Assembly: GCF_000264315.1 (NCBI RefSeq)
Contig: NZ_AJXU01000051.1
Coordinates: 1 to 64,000, forward strand
Source of the DNA: Rhodanobacter fulvus Jip2
GTDB taxonomy: Bacteria; Pseudomonadota; Gammaproteobacteria; Xanthomonadales; Rhodanobacteraceae
DNA: 64,000 nt
Reading direction: 5' to 3'
The notes under the pieces are model-generated. The model did no database searches. It was not told the DNA's origin and saw nothing but the letters and a program-made list of their open reading frames with translations. This document shows, in pieces, positions 8,646 through 17,228 of the stretch; within the stretch, counting starts at the first letter, position 1, and every line of letters starts with the position of its first letter. A program made the translations under genes and the position numbers.

Positions 8646-8671
8646 AAAAGGCCCTCGAATGAGGGCCTTTT
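8646..8671. terminator. Bidirectional intrinsic terminator
   Basis: AAAAGGCCCTC and GAGGGCCTTTT pair across a GAAT loop, with T-rich flanks on both strands. It lies between the convergent hydrolase gene (ending 8623) and the glycine-zipper gene (ending 8717), so it can stop transcription from both sides. Confidence 0.85.
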
Positions 8672-8678
8672 GCGTTTC

Positions 8679-8702
8679 GGACGTCCAGACGTCTGGACGT
8701 CC
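8679..8702. repeat. 24-bp perfect palindrome made of three 8-bp palindromes
   Basis: The octamer GGACGTCC occurs on either side of AGACGTCT. Each unit is itself a palindrome and so is the whole. It sits just inside the 3' flank of the glycine-zipper gene, next to the terminator. The core GTCCAGACGTCT also appears at 7743-7754 after ygfZ. Confidence 0.7.
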
Positions 8703-8716
8703 ATACAACAGGACGA

Positions 8717-9199
8717 TTACAGACGGTAAACGTGATCGCCACGCACCTGTACGTAATCACCGTTGCGCACGTCCGGGTTCTCCCGCTGCGTAACCGTGGC
8801 GTACTGGCCATTGTCCAGCCGCACCACGATGCGATAGGCCACATCGCCACTTCCATTGCGCTTGCCAACCTGGTTGCCGACAACGCCACCAGCCACTGCG
8901 CCGGCCACCGTCGCCGCCTTGCGGCCATCACCCTTGCCGACCTGGTTGCCCAGCACGCCGCCAGCGACCGCACCGATCACGGCACCCAGCGTACCGCCGC
9001 TGCTGTTGCCCTGGGTGTAGACCTGCTGCACTTCCTGCACCACGCCGCAGTTGTTGCAGCGCGCGTTTCTGCTTTGCCCGGTTGGCTGCCCCTGATAACC
9101 GTAGTTGCCGCTGTTGTTGTAGGGGGTGGCGCATCCAGCCATTGCGAGACCGCCAGCCATGGCCACTGCCAGCGCCAGTTTGCTCGATAGTGCATTCAT
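8717..9199 (-). CDS. Glycine-zipper 2TM lipoprotein (SlyB-like)
   Basis: Predicted outer-membrane lipoprotein. Starting at the ATG at 9199, preceded by GAGGAG, the 160-residue protein has a signal peptide ending in the lipobox MAGC. A Gly/Asn-rich linker follows, then two glycine-zipper hairpins (GAVIGAVAGGVLGNQVGK and GAVAGGVVGNQVGK, about residues 70-110), then a small C-terminal domain ending in GDYVQVRGDHVYRL. This is the layout of the Rick_17kDa/SlyB family. Such proteins are linked to envelope integrity and stress. A paralogue lies directly upstream. A GTG start at 9208 is possible but less likely. Confidence 0.85.
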   Translation of the reverse strand: MNALSSKLALAVAMAGGLAMAGCATPYNNSGNYGYQGQPTGQSRNARCNNCGVVQEVQQVYTQGNSSGGTLGAVIGAVAGGVLGNQVGKGDGRKAATVAGAVAGGVVGNQVGKRNGSGDVAYRIVVRLDNGQYATVTQRENPDVRNGDYVQVRGDHVYRL

Positions 9200-9248
9200 G
9201 TCGATCACTCCTCAGGGAAAAGCCATCCGATCGATGATTTCGATCGAC

Positions 9249-9839
9249 TCAGCGGGCGTCGGAAACCGCCGTCACACCCTCCTCCACTTTCACGCGATCG
9301 CCCGGATCGTGATCCATGCGAACGGTGCGGGTAACACCTTTGTATTCGTAGCGCACGTCATAGCCCACCAGCTTGGTGCTGGAGTTGTTGACGGTGTCGC
9401 AGTGCCGCTCCACGGTGGACGTGGTGTTGGCGTGCTGACGACTGGCCTGAATGCGATTGCCGGCGTAACCACCACCGATCGCACCCGCCACCGTCGCCAG
9501 TGTCTTGCCCTTGCCGCCACCAACCTGGTTGCCCAGCAGGCCACCAGCCACGGCACCGATCGCGGTGCCCGCAATGCGATGCTCATCCTTGGGCGGCGTG
9601 GTTTGGGTAACCACTTCGTCCTTGCATACCTGCTTGGGGTTGTTGACGGTCTTGCGTACCGGATCGACGCTCACCACCCGCGCATAATTGTCCGCCTCCG
9701 CCGGAGCCGCGGCGCCGCTGGCTGCCGTGCCGCCGTCAGCGGACGTGCCCGCGTCGGCATTGCGATTGCAGGCGGACAGGCCCAGCGACAACGCCGCAGC
9801 CATGCCGATAGTCAGTGCATTGATCGTCAAACTTTTCAT
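9249..9839 (-). CDS. Glycine-zipper lipoprotein, paralogue of the downstream gene
   Basis: A 196-residue predicted lipoprotein, MKSLTINALTIGMAAALSLG then the lipobox LSAC. After a low-complexity Ala/Gly linker it carries a glycine-zipper pair (GTAIGAVAGGLLGNQVGGG and AGAIGGGYAGNRIQ) and a C-terminal domain with RHCDTVNNSSTK and YEYKGVTRTVRMDHDPG. The zipper block is clearly similar to the gene at 8717-9199, while the flanks differ. The ATG at 9839 is preceded by GGAGAGGG. The open frame runs upstream to 10253, but the signal peptide fixes the start. Confidence 0.85.
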   Translation of the reverse strand: MKSLTINALTIGMAAALSLGLSACNRNADAGTSADGGTAASGAAAPAEADNYARVVSVDPVRKTVNNPKQVCKDEVVTQTTPPKDEHRIAGTAIGAVAGGLLGNQVGGGKGKTLATVAGAIGGGYAGNRIQASRQHANTTSTVERHCDTVNNSSTKLVGYDVRYEYKGVTRTVRMDHDPGDRVKVEEGVTAVSDAR

Positions 9840-10025
9840 CAGACCCTCTCCTCTGTTTGAACGGTTGTTTTCGAACGACTGTCCTGAACGACGATCCCCG
9901 GGGACGCCCATGCGTCGCCATAACCGTGTTTCCATTGAACATTGAATCAACTGAATCGGGGCTAGCTTGCACCCCTGCCTCATTTTCACATCGAATTCGC
10001 AGTTCGGGCCCTTCTGGATAAAACC

Positions 10026-10805
10026 ATGATCGAAATTGTGGACAGCCACGCACATCTGGATGACGGACGATTCAAATCCGATCTCGATGCGGTCATGGCG
10101 CGGGCCACCGAAGCCGGTATTGCCCACGTCGTGATACCCGCCACCGACACAACCAGCTGGCCGCACATCCACGACCTGTGCAGCAACTACCCGCAGACAC
10201 ACTCCGCCTACGGCCTGCATCCCATGTTTCTTACCGAGGATGCGCCCGCGCATGTGGACGCACTGTCTTCATGGCTGGACGACCATCACGCCATTGCCGT
10301 GGGGGAAATCGGCCTGGATTTTCACGTCGAGGGCATCGACCACGATCTGCAGCGGCGCATCTTTGCGCGCCAGCTTGACATCGCGCGCACGCGCGACTTG
10401 CCGGTCATCGTGCACGCGCGCGGCGCGCTGGAGGAAGTGATCCTCACCCTGCGTCGCGTCGGCGGCCTGCGCGGCGTGGTGCACAGCTTTTCGGGCAGCG
10501 AGCAGCAAGCCCGGCACTTGTGGGACATCGGCTTCCACCTCGGCATCGGCGGCCCGGTGACCTATGAACGGGCACAACGCCTGCGCCGCATGGTCAGCCA
10601 CATGCCACTGGAGTTCCTGCTGCTGGAAAGCGACGCCCCCGACCAACCCGATGCGGCGCATCGGGGGCAGCGGAACGAGCCGGCGCGGGTCGCGGACGTC
10701 TTGCGCTGCATTGGCGGGCTGCGCCACGAATCCGAAGCGGATATCGCCGCTGTCACCACCGCCAACGCACGCCGGCTGTTCGGCTTCGCGCGGCACGGCG
10801 CCTGA
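10026..10805 (+). CDS. tatD: TatD-family metal-dependent hydrolase / DNase
   Basis: TatD-fold hydrolase (TIM barrel, two metals) of the family with reported 3'-5' exonuclease activity. The 259-residue protein shows the metal-binding SHAHLD at the N-terminus, GEIGLDFH (about residue 97), VIVHARGALEEV (about 130), VVHSFSGSEQQ (about 155) and the C-terminal LLLESDAPDQPD with the conserved aspartate, followed by NEPARVADVL. The length is typical. It is monocistronic, just upstream of the MarR/efflux operon, with a promoter between the two. Confidence 0.9.
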   Translation: MIEIVDSHAHLDDGRFKSDLDAVMARATEAGIAHVVIPATDTTSWPHIHDLCSNYPQTHSAYGLHPMFLTEDAPAHVDALSSWLDDHHAIAVGEIGLDFHVEGIDHDLQRRIFARQLDIARTRDLPVIVHARGALEEVILTLRRVGGLRGVVHSFSGSEQQARHLWDIGFHLGIGGPVTYERAQRLRRMVSHMPLEFLLLESDAPDQPDAAHRGQRNEPARVADVLRCIGGLRHESEADIAAVTTANARRLFGFARHGA

Positions 10806-10814
10806 CCGGTGCGT

Positions 10815-10874
10815 TTGCACCGATTCGCCACACCTTGCTATGTTTACTTCACCGATGAAATATCCGCTGGTGAA
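10815..10874 (+). promoter_or_regulatory. Promoter and overlapping inverted-repeat operator of the MarR efflux operon
   Basis: A sigma70-like promoter reads -35 TTGCAC (10815-10820), an 18-bp spacer, and -10 TATGTT (10839-10844). Immediately downstream is the inverted repeat TTCACC (10848-10853) and GGTGAA (10869-10874), which covers the expected transcription start and ends at the marR ATG (10875). This is the usual layout for autorepression by a MarR protein. The operator assignment is inferred. Confidence 0.55.
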
Positions 10875-11399
10875 ATGGCCAAGCTGACAACATGCATTGA
10901 TCTGATGGACGAAGGCATCGACCGCGTCAGCCAGATCATCCCCACGATGCCAGCCGCCGAGGCGCGGTTGTGCCGGCTGCTGCTGATGGTGGGGGAAGGG
11001 ATCGACCAGGAGCTGGCGTTCAAGCTCAAGCCGCACAAGCTCAACCACAGCGAGTTCCTGACCTTGATGATCCTGTACAGCCGGCCCGACGGCAGTTCCA
11101 CGCCGGGCGAACTGTGCGAGTTCGCGACTCAGGGCGCCACCAACATGACGCGCATCGCCAACGCATTGGCCAGGCGCGGCCTGATCACCCGCGGCGCCAG
11201 CGCGGCGGATCGACGGCGCGTGGTGATCCGCATCACCGCCGCCGGCCGGCGTTTCGTGAAAGAGATGCTGCCGCCGATGTTTCCCCGCATCGACACCATG
11301 TTCGACAACTTCAGCGCCACCGATAAACGCCACCTCGACCGCCTGTTGCGCAAACTGGCCGGCAACCTCGACCGGTTGAGCGAGCACTCCCATCCATGA
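10875..11399 (+). CDS. MarR-family transcriptional regulator (EmrR-like)
   Basis: Winged-helix repressor of the MarR family, first gene of an efflux operon. From the ATG at 10875 the protein has 174 residues. The wHTH is visible as GELCEFATQGATNMTRIANALARRGLITR followed by the wing SAADRRRVVIRITAAG (about residues 80-130), with a C-terminal dimerisation helix. The next genes encode an outer-membrane channel, a HlyD-like adaptor and a 14-TM exporter, so it probably senses a drug or phenolic ligand and represses this operon. The frame can be extended to a GTG at 10809, but that would lie within the promoter. Confidence 0.88.
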   Translation: MAKLTTCIDLMDEGIDRVSQIIPTMPAAEARLCRLLLMVGEGIDQELAFKLKPHKLNHSEFLTLMILYSRPDGSSTPGELCEFATQGATNMTRIANALARRGLITRGASAADRRRVVIRITAAGRRFVKEMLPPMFPRIDTMFDNFSATDKRHLDRLLRKLAGNLDRLSEHSHP

Positions 11400-11409
11400 A
11401 GGACATTCG

Positions 11410-12900
11410 ATGAAGCATGCCCTGCTCCGCGGCCGGCCATTGCTGACCGCGACGATCGTGCTGGCGCTGGCCGCGTGTGCGCGGGCGCCCGCGAAACTGG
11501 ATCACCCCGTATTGCGCGACGACGTACCGCTGGCCGGCCTGAACGCACCCGCCCGCGCCGGTTGGCCCGCGGCACAGTGGTGGCGCCATTACGACGATCC
11601 CCAGCTGGATGGCCTGATGGATCGGGCGCTGCAGCAGTCGCCGGACATCGCCCTGGCACAAAGCCGCGTGCAGAGCGCCCAGGCATCGGTGCGACTGGCG
11701 GCCGCGCAGATGGGCTTGTCGATCAACGGCAACGCGCAGGTATCGCGCCAGCGGATGAGCGAGCACGGGTTGATTCCCGCCGAGTTTCTGGGTTTCACCT
11801 GGTACAACCAGGCCGACATCGGGCTGCAGCTGCAATACGATTTCGACTGGTGGGGCAAGAAGCGCGCCACGGTGGAAGCGGCGCTGGATCAGGCACACGC
11901 CGCGGAAGCGCAGCGCAGCGCCGCCGCGCTGGCGATCCAGTACGCCGTCGCCGATACCTACTTCGGCTGGCAGGCCGATCAGGCCCGGCTGCAGTTGATC
12001 GATCGACTGCTCGCCACCCAGCAGCAACTGGCGCAGATCGCGCAATTGCGCGTGACCCAGGGCGTGGATCTCCCCGACGAAGCACAGCGGGCGCAGGCGC
12101 AAGTGGCCGCCATCCGCGGCATGCGCATTGCCATCGATGGCTCGGCGCAGATCCGCAAGGTGGCCCTGGCTGCCTTGCTGGGAGTCGCCCCTGAGCAACT
12201 GCCCGAACTGCGTCCGCGCCCGTTGCCCGGCGTGGTGCGTGGCATCCCCGCCGATGCCCGCCTCGACCTGATTGCCCGCCGACCGGATATCGCGGCCAGC
12301 CGATGGCAGGTGGAAGCGGCGCTGAAAAATACCGATGCGGCGCGTGCCGCCTTCTTTCCGGATATCGGCATTACCGCCATGGCCGGGTTGTCCAGCATCG
12401 ACATGGGCAAACTGCTCACGGCCGGAAGCCGCACGTTTGCGCTGACGCCGGCGCTGCACCTGCCCATCTTCAACGGCGGCTCGTTGAAGGCCAATTACGG
12501 CTTGAGCAAGGCCCAGCTCGACAGCGCGGTGGCGCAGTACAACAGCACCGTGCTGGCCGCCGCGCGCGAAGTGGCCACCCAGGCCCTGAGCGCCGAACAG
12601 ATCGCCGCGCGACGACAGGCCCAGCAGGCCGAGGTGGATGCCAACCGGCAACTGCTGGCCAACGCCGAGGCCCGCCGCCGCCAGGGCGTGCGCGATGCCC
12701 GCGAAAGCCTCGCCGCGGAAGCGCAACTGCTGCAACAGCGTGATGCCGCCGTGCAATTGCAGGCGCAGGCATTGAGCAACGACCTTGCACTGATCAAGGC
12801 CCTGGGTGGTGGTTACCGGCGTACCGACACACCCACCACCGCCTCGCATGCCGCCCCCATTTCCCCCGTTACCGGAGCCGCCGATCATGAGCGCCACTGA
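11410..12900 (+). CDS. NodT-family outer-membrane efflux lipoprotein (OMF)
   Basis: Outer-membrane factor of a tripartite exporter; it forms the TolC-like channel. The 496-residue protein starts with a signal peptide with lipobox-like ALAAC, then the OMF motif WPAAQWWRHYDDPQLDGLMDRAL, two repeated helical/strand OEP domains, and a second-half motif RRPDIAASRWQVEAAL typical of NodT/OprM lipoproteins. It starts 10 bp after marR, and its end overlaps the adaptor start by 14 bp. Together with the next two genes it forms an EmrAB-TolC-like system. Confidence 0.92.
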   Translation: MKHALLRGRPLLTATIVLALAACARAPAKLDHPVLRDDVPLAGLNAPARAGWPAAQWWRHYDDPQLDGLMDRALQQSPDIALAQSRVQSAQASVRLAAAQMGLSINGNAQVSRQRMSEHGLIPAEFLGFTWYNQADIGLQLQYDFDWWGKKRATVEAALDQAHAAEAQRSAAALAIQYAVADTYFGWQADQARLQLIDRLLATQQQLAQIAQLRVTQGVDLPDEAQRAQAQVAAIRGMRIAIDGSAQIRKVALAALLGVAPEQLPELRPRPLPGVVRGIPADARLDLIARRPDIAASRWQVEAALKNTDAARAAFFPDIGITAMAGLSSIDMGKLLTAGSRTFALTPALHLPIFNGGSLKANYGLSKAQLDSAVAQYNSTVLAAAREVATQALSAEQIAARRQAQQAEVDANRQLLANAEARRRQGVRDARESLAAEAQLLQQRDAAVQLQAQALSNDLALIKALGGGYRRTDTPTTASHAAPISPVTGAADHERH

Positions 12901-14083
12901 GTCCGACAAGTCCCCCGCGGCCGACGACAGCGGCATGGCGGCCACCGACCCGCGCAAACGCCGTCGCGTGCTGCTGATCGTCGCTGGCCTGTTTGTGCTG
13001 GCCGCCGTGGCGTGGTTCCTGCTGTGGCTGCTGGTGCTTTCCAAGCGGGTCAAAACCGACAACGCCTACGTCGGCGGCAACCAGGTGGCGATATCGGCGC
13101 AGGTGCCGGGCACCGTGGTGGCGATCCTGGCCGACGACACGCAGCGGGTGGAAGCCGGCCAGGTGCTGGTGAAACTGGACAGCACCGACGCGGAAGTCCG
13201 GCTGCAGCAGGCACGCAGCGCATTGGCGCAGGCCGTGCGCGGCGTGCGCCAGCAGACCAGTTCGGCCAGTGGCGCCGACGCCCAGCTCGCGGCTCGCCGG
13301 ATCGACCTGAAGAAAGTCGAAGCCGATCTTCAACGCCACCTGCCGCTGCTGGCCGCGCACGCCGAATCGCCCGAGGTCGTGCAACACCTGCGCGACGGCG
13401 TGGAGCAGGCCCGCGCCGCCGTCACCGCAGCGCAGGCGCAGGCGGACGCGGCGCACGCGGCGATCGAAGGCACCGATGTGGCGAAAAACCCCGCCGTGAT
13501 GCAGGCGCGCGCCAATTTCCGCGCCGCGTGGGTGGCGGCGCAACGCAATGCCATCTACGCGCCGGTGTCCGGCTACGTGGCCCAGCGCAGCGTGCAGCTT
13601 GGCAACAGCGTGCAACCGGGACAGCAATTGATGACGGTGGTGCCGCTGCACAACCTGTGGATCGAGGCCAACTTCAAGGAAAGCCAACTGGGCCACATCC
13701 GCATCGGGCAGCCCGCCACCATCGAATCGGATACCTACGGCAGCGACGCGGAATTCCACGGCAAGGTGGTCGGCCTGGGCGCCGGCACCGGCAGCGTGTT
13801 CTCGCTGTTGCCGGCGCAGAATGCCACCGGCAACTGGATCAAGGTGGTGCAGCGCGTGCCGGTACGCATCTCGCTGGACAACAACGAACTGGACAAGCAC
13901 CCGCTGCGCATCGGCCTCTCCACCACGGTTACGGTGGACATCACCCATGACGATGGGCGAGTGCTGGCGGCGGCGGCGAACCAGCCGGTGGCGCAAACCA
14001 CCGTCTATGAGCAGATGGCGAGCAAGGCCGACGCGGAAGCCGAACAGGTCATCCGCGCCAATCTTCCCGACGACATCCACTGA
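12887..14083 (+). CDS. emrA: HlyD/EmrA-family membrane fusion protein
   Basis: Periplasmic adaptor linking the inner-membrane exporter to the outer-membrane channel. From the ATG at 12887 it has 398 residues: a cytoplasmic basic stretch (DPRKRRR), one membrane segment (LLIVAGLFVLAAVAWFLLWL), the biotinyl-lipoyl half motif KTDNAYVGGNQVAISAQVPG, a long helical hairpin, then NAIYAPVSGYVAQRSVQLGNSVQPGQ and LWIEANFKE, all hallmarks of EmrA. The open frame goes back to 12806 but overlaps the OMF gene heavily; family comparison supports the later ATG. Confidence 0.92.
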   Translation: MSATESDKSPAADDSGMAATDPRKRRRVLLIVAGLFVLAAVAWFLLWLLVLSKRVKTDNAYVGGNQVAISAQVPGTVVAILADDTQRVEAGQVLVKLDSTDAEVRLQQARSALAQAVRGVRQQTSSASGADAQLAARRIDLKKVEADLQRHLPLLAAHAESPEVVQHLRDGVEQARAAVTAAQAQADAAHAAIEGTDVAKNPAVMQARANFRAAWVAAQRNAIYAPVSGYVAQRSVQLGNSVQPGQQLMTVVPLHNLWIEANFKESQLGHIRIGQPATIESDTYGSDAEFHGKVVGLGAGTGSVFSLLPAQNATGNWIKVVQRVPVRISLDNNELDKHPLRIGLSTTVTVDITHDDGRVLAAAANQPVAQTTVYEQMASKADAEAEQVIRANLPDDIH

Positions 14084-14097
14084 ACCGGGCCGACCGC

Positions 14098-15654
14098 ATG
14101 GCCGCCACACCCAACGATGACGCACCACCGCTGAAGCCGCTGCAGGGCGGCGCGCTGGTGCTGCTGACCATCGCCGTCGCCTTCAGCACCTTCATGGAGG
14201 TGCTGGACATGACGATCGTCAACGTCTCCGTGCCGCACATTGCGGGCAGCCTGGGCGTGAGCCCCAGCGAGGGCACCTGGACCATCAGCTCCTACGCGCT
14301 GGCCAGCGCGATCATGCAGCCGCTCACCGGCTGGTTGGCGCGCCGCTTCGGCGAGGTGAAGACCTTCGTCGGCTCGGTGTTGCTGTTCGTGCTGTTCTCG
14401 ATGCTGTGCGGCCTGGCCACCAGCATGCCGATGCTGGTGATCTGCCGGTTGATGCAGGGCGCCGGTTCCGGCCCGATGGTGGCGCTGTCACTGTCGCTGC
14501 TGCTGGCCAGCTACCCGAAGGCGAAACAGGGCATCGCGCTGGCCTTGTGGGCGATGACGGTGGTGGTGGCGCCGATCTTCGGGCCGATCCTGGGCGGCTG
14601 GCTCACCGACAATTTCTCGTGGCCGTGGATCTTCTACATCAACGTACCGGTGGGTGCGCTGGCGGCGATCATCACCTGGACATTGCTGCGCAAGCGCGAG
14701 ACCAAGACCTTCAAGATGCCGATCGACGTGATCGGGCTGGTGCTGCTGGTGGTGGGCGTGGGCGCGCTGCAGTTCATGCTGGACAACGGCAACGACAACG
14801 ACTGGTTCGCCTCGCCGATGATCCTGGCGCTGGGCATCACCGCGCTGGTGTGCCTGACGTTCCTGATCGTGTGGGAGCTGTACGCCAAGCATCCGGTGAT
14901 CGAGCTGTCCCTGTTCAAGAGCCGCAACTTCACCGTGGCGGTGGTGGCGCTGTCGCTGGGCATGATGGCGTTCTTCGGCATCAACGTGGTGTTTCCGCTG
15001 TGGCTGCAGATCACGCTTGGCTATACCGCCACCTGGGCCGGGCTGGCCAGCGCGCCGGTGGGCGTGCTGGCGTTTCTGATGGCGCCGATCATCGGCGCCA
15101 ATATCCAGCGGCTGGAACTGCGTGCGGTGGTGACGTTCGCGTTCATCGTGTTCGCGGCCACCTCGTTCTGGTTCGCCAGCTTCGACAGCTCGGCCTCGTT
15201 CTCCACCCTGGTATGGCCGCGCTTCGTGATGGGCATCGGCATTGCGTGCTTCTTCATCCCGCTCAACCAGATGTATCTGTCGGGACTGGGGGCGGACCAG
15301 ATTGCCAGCGCGTCGGGCCTGGCCAACTTCTGCCGCACGCTGGGCTCCAGCGTGTCCACCGCGGCCACGGTGACGCTGTGGCAGCACCGCGGCGACTACC
15401 ACCACGCCGTACTGACAGAGCACATCTCACCGGCCGCGCCGGCGGCCGACAGCTTCCTGCAGCAACTGCAGCACGGCGGCTTCTCCCTGCCGCAAAGTCT
15501 GGGCGTGGTCGAGCAGCTGATCAACCGCGAAGCGCTCACCCTGGCGGTCAACGATGTGTACCTGGTGTGCGCCGTGATGTTCGTGGCGATGATCCCGCTT
15601 CTGTGGCTCGCCAAGCCGCCTTTCGGCAACGCCAGCGGTGCCGCAGGTCATTGA
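14098..15654 (+). CDS. emrB: EmrB/QacA-family (DHA2) drug exporter
   Basis: Proton-driven major-facilitator exporter with 14 predicted membrane segments, the energising pump of the tripartite system. The 518-residue protein has the DHA2 motif FMEVLDMTIVNVSVPHIAG in TM1, the loop GWLARRFGEVKTF (motif A-like), and PIFGPILGGWLTDNFSWPWIF (motif C-like). It ends KPPFGNASGAAGH. The ATG at 14098 lies 14 bp after the adaptor stop. Substrates cannot be told from sequence; EmrB relatives export hydrophobic drugs, uncouplers and phenolics. Confidence 0.93.
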   Translation: MAATPNDDAPPLKPLQGGALVLLTIAVAFSTFMEVLDMTIVNVSVPHIAGSLGVSPSEGTWTISSYALASAIMQPLTGWLARRFGEVKTFVGSVLLFVLFSMLCGLATSMPMLVICRLMQGAGSGPMVALSLSLLLASYPKAKQGIALALWAMTVVVAPIFGPILGGWLTDNFSWPWIFYINVPVGALAAIITWTLLRKRETKTFKMPIDVIGLVLLVVGVGALQFMLDNGNDNDWFASPMILALGITALVCLTFLIVWELYAKHPVIELSLFKSRNFTVAVVALSLGMMAFFGINVVFPLWLQITLGYTATWAGLASAPVGVLAFLMAPIIGANIQRLELRAVVTFAFIVFAATSFWFASFDSSASFSTLVWPRFVMGIGIACFFIPLNQMYLSGLGADQIASASGLANFCRTLGSSVSTAATVTLWQHRGDYHHAVLTEHISPAAPAADSFLQQLQHGGFSLPQSLGVVEQLINREALTLAVNDVYLVCAVMFVAMIPLLWLAKPPFGNASGAAGH

Positions 15655-15744
15655 CCAACCACCAATTGCTGCGCTCGGCAAGTGCAACATGGACCAGCCC
15701 GTTGGAACTGGTGCAATGCAATACCTTCTGTTAGCTTGTCCCGC

Positions 15745-16245
15745 ATGGCACAAACCAAACGCATCATCAAGAAGTATCCGAATCGTCGCTTGTACGACAC
15801 GGAAATTTCCAGCTACATCACGCTGGAAGAGATCCGCCAGTTGGTGCTCGACAATGAGGATTTCGAGGTTCGCGACGCCAAGAGCGGCGAGGACCTGACC
15901 CGCTCGGTACTCCTGCAAATCATCTCCGAGCACGAGGACAAGGGCCAGCCGATGTTGTCGCCCGAGCTCCTCAGCCAGATCATCCGCTTCTACGGCAATT
16001 CGCTGCAGGGCTTCATGGGGCCTTACCTGGAGCGCAGTCTGCAGGTGTTTCTCGACCAGCAGACGCAGTTCCGCAGCCAGCTCAACAGCCTGATGGGGCA
16101 AACGCCCTGGAACACCCTGAACGACCTCACCGAGCGCAACATGGCCGCGTGGAAGGCGATGCAGGAAGGCCTGATGAACACCGCCGCGCAGGTCGTCCCG
16201 ACCCCGCCCGGCAGCACCGGCCGCGGCAGCAAGAAAGCCGGCTGA
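15745..16245 (+). CDS. phaR: PhaR, polyhydroxyalkanoate synthesis repressor
   Basis: DNA- and PHB-binding repressor that controls phasin and PHA genes. From the ATG at 15745 (166 residues) it starts AQTKRIIKKYPNRRLYDTE, the diagnostic PHB_acc_N block, followed by the SSYITLEEIRQLVLDNEDFEV region. Then come PHB_acc repeats with FYGNSLQGFMGPYLERSLQ and a C-terminal Gly/Lys-rich tail. The next gene is an acetoacetyl-CoA reductase, so the pair points to PHB metabolism. No PHA synthase is in the window. Confidence 0.93.
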   Translation: MAQTKRIIKKYPNRRLYDTEISSYITLEEIRQLVLDNEDFEVRDAKSGEDLTRSVLLQIISEHEDKGQPMLSPELLSQIIRFYGNSLQGFMGPYLERSLQVFLDQQTQFRSQLNSLMGQTPWNTLNDLTERNMAAWKAMQEGLMNTAAQVVPTPPGSTGRGSKKAG

Positions 16246-16356
16246 TCCGTGTCACCTGCGCGGCGCGCCACGCGTGCCGCGCACCCGATTTCCCCTATCG
16301 CAACTGCAGCATGATCCGTGCTGCTTTGCGGCATGATCACGCGTGGAAAGCACCCC

Positions 16357-17118
16357 ATGAACGAAGCGACCTCCCCGAAACGCGTTGCGCTGGTCACCGG
16401 CGGCATCGGTGGCCTGGGCAGTGAAATCTGCCGCCAGTTGGCGCAGGCGGGTCGGCGGGTGATCGCCGTCGACCTGGCCGCGCGCGACGAGCGCATTGGC
16501 GCTTTCCGTCAGGAAATGGCCGACGTCGCCGATACGGTCACGTTCGAGCCGGGCGACATCAGCGACTTCGACAGTTGCCAGCAGTTGATCGCCCGCATCG
16601 AGCAACAACATGGCGGCGTGGACATCCTGGTCAACGCCGCCGGCATCACCCGCGATGCCAGCCTGCGCAAGATGACGCCGCAGCAATGGCATGAATTGAT
16701 GCAGGTGAATCTCGACGGCGTGTTCAACATGTGCCGCAACACGATCGAGGGCATGACCACGCGTGGCTTCGGCCGCATCGTCAACATCAGCTCGGTCAAC
16801 GGCCAGACCGGCCAGTTCGGGCAGACCAATTACTCGGCCGCGAAAGCCGGTGTGCACGGCTTCAGCATGGCATTGGCGCGCGAGACGGCGCGCAAGGGCG
16901 TCACCGTCAACACGGTATCGCCCGGCTATTGCGATACGCCGATGGTGGCCGCCGTGGCTGCAGAGGTACGCGCGCAGATCATCGCCGGCATCCCGGTGGG
17001 CCGGCTCGGTTCGCCCGCCGACATCGCCCGCGCCGTATGCTTCCTGGCCGCCGACGACGCCGGCTACATCACCGGCGCCAACCTGCCGGTGAACGGCGGC
17101 TATTTCATGAGCTTCTGA
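16357..17118 (+). CDS. phaB: Acetoacetyl-CoA reductase (PhaB-type SDR)
   Basis: NADPH-dependent short-chain dehydrogenase that reduces acetoacetyl-CoA to (R)-3-hydroxybutyryl-CoA for PHB synthesis. The 253-residue protein has the Rossmann TGGIGGLGSEICRQLA, NAAGITRDASLRKM, the catalytic serine region IVNISSVNGQTGQFGQTNYSAAKAG with the YxxxK pair, and the C-terminal GYITGANLPVNGGYFM, all matching PhaB more than generic FabG. It follows phaR in the same direction. An upstream start at 16318 is less likely. Confidence 0.88.
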   Translation: MNEATSPKRVALVTGGIGGLGSEICRQLAQAGRRVIAVDLAARDERIGAFRQEMADVADTVTFEPGDISDFDSCQQLIARIEQQHGGVDILVNAAGITRDASLRKMTPQQWHELMQVNLDGVFNMCRNTIEGMTTRGFGRIVNISSVNGQTGQFGQTNYSAAKAGVHGFSMALARETARKGVTVNTVSPGYCDTPMVAAVAAEVRAQIIAGIPVGRLGSPADIARAVCFLAADDAGYITGANLPVNGGYFMSF

Positions 17119-17228
17119 GATCCGCGCCGCTGCCTGCGGGCGGCCGTACGAACGGGATTGGCCAGCGCGGCATTGCAGTCTGATCGCGCTTGCGGAACAG
17201 TGGGCGGATTCCCTCCACGGATCGCAGC

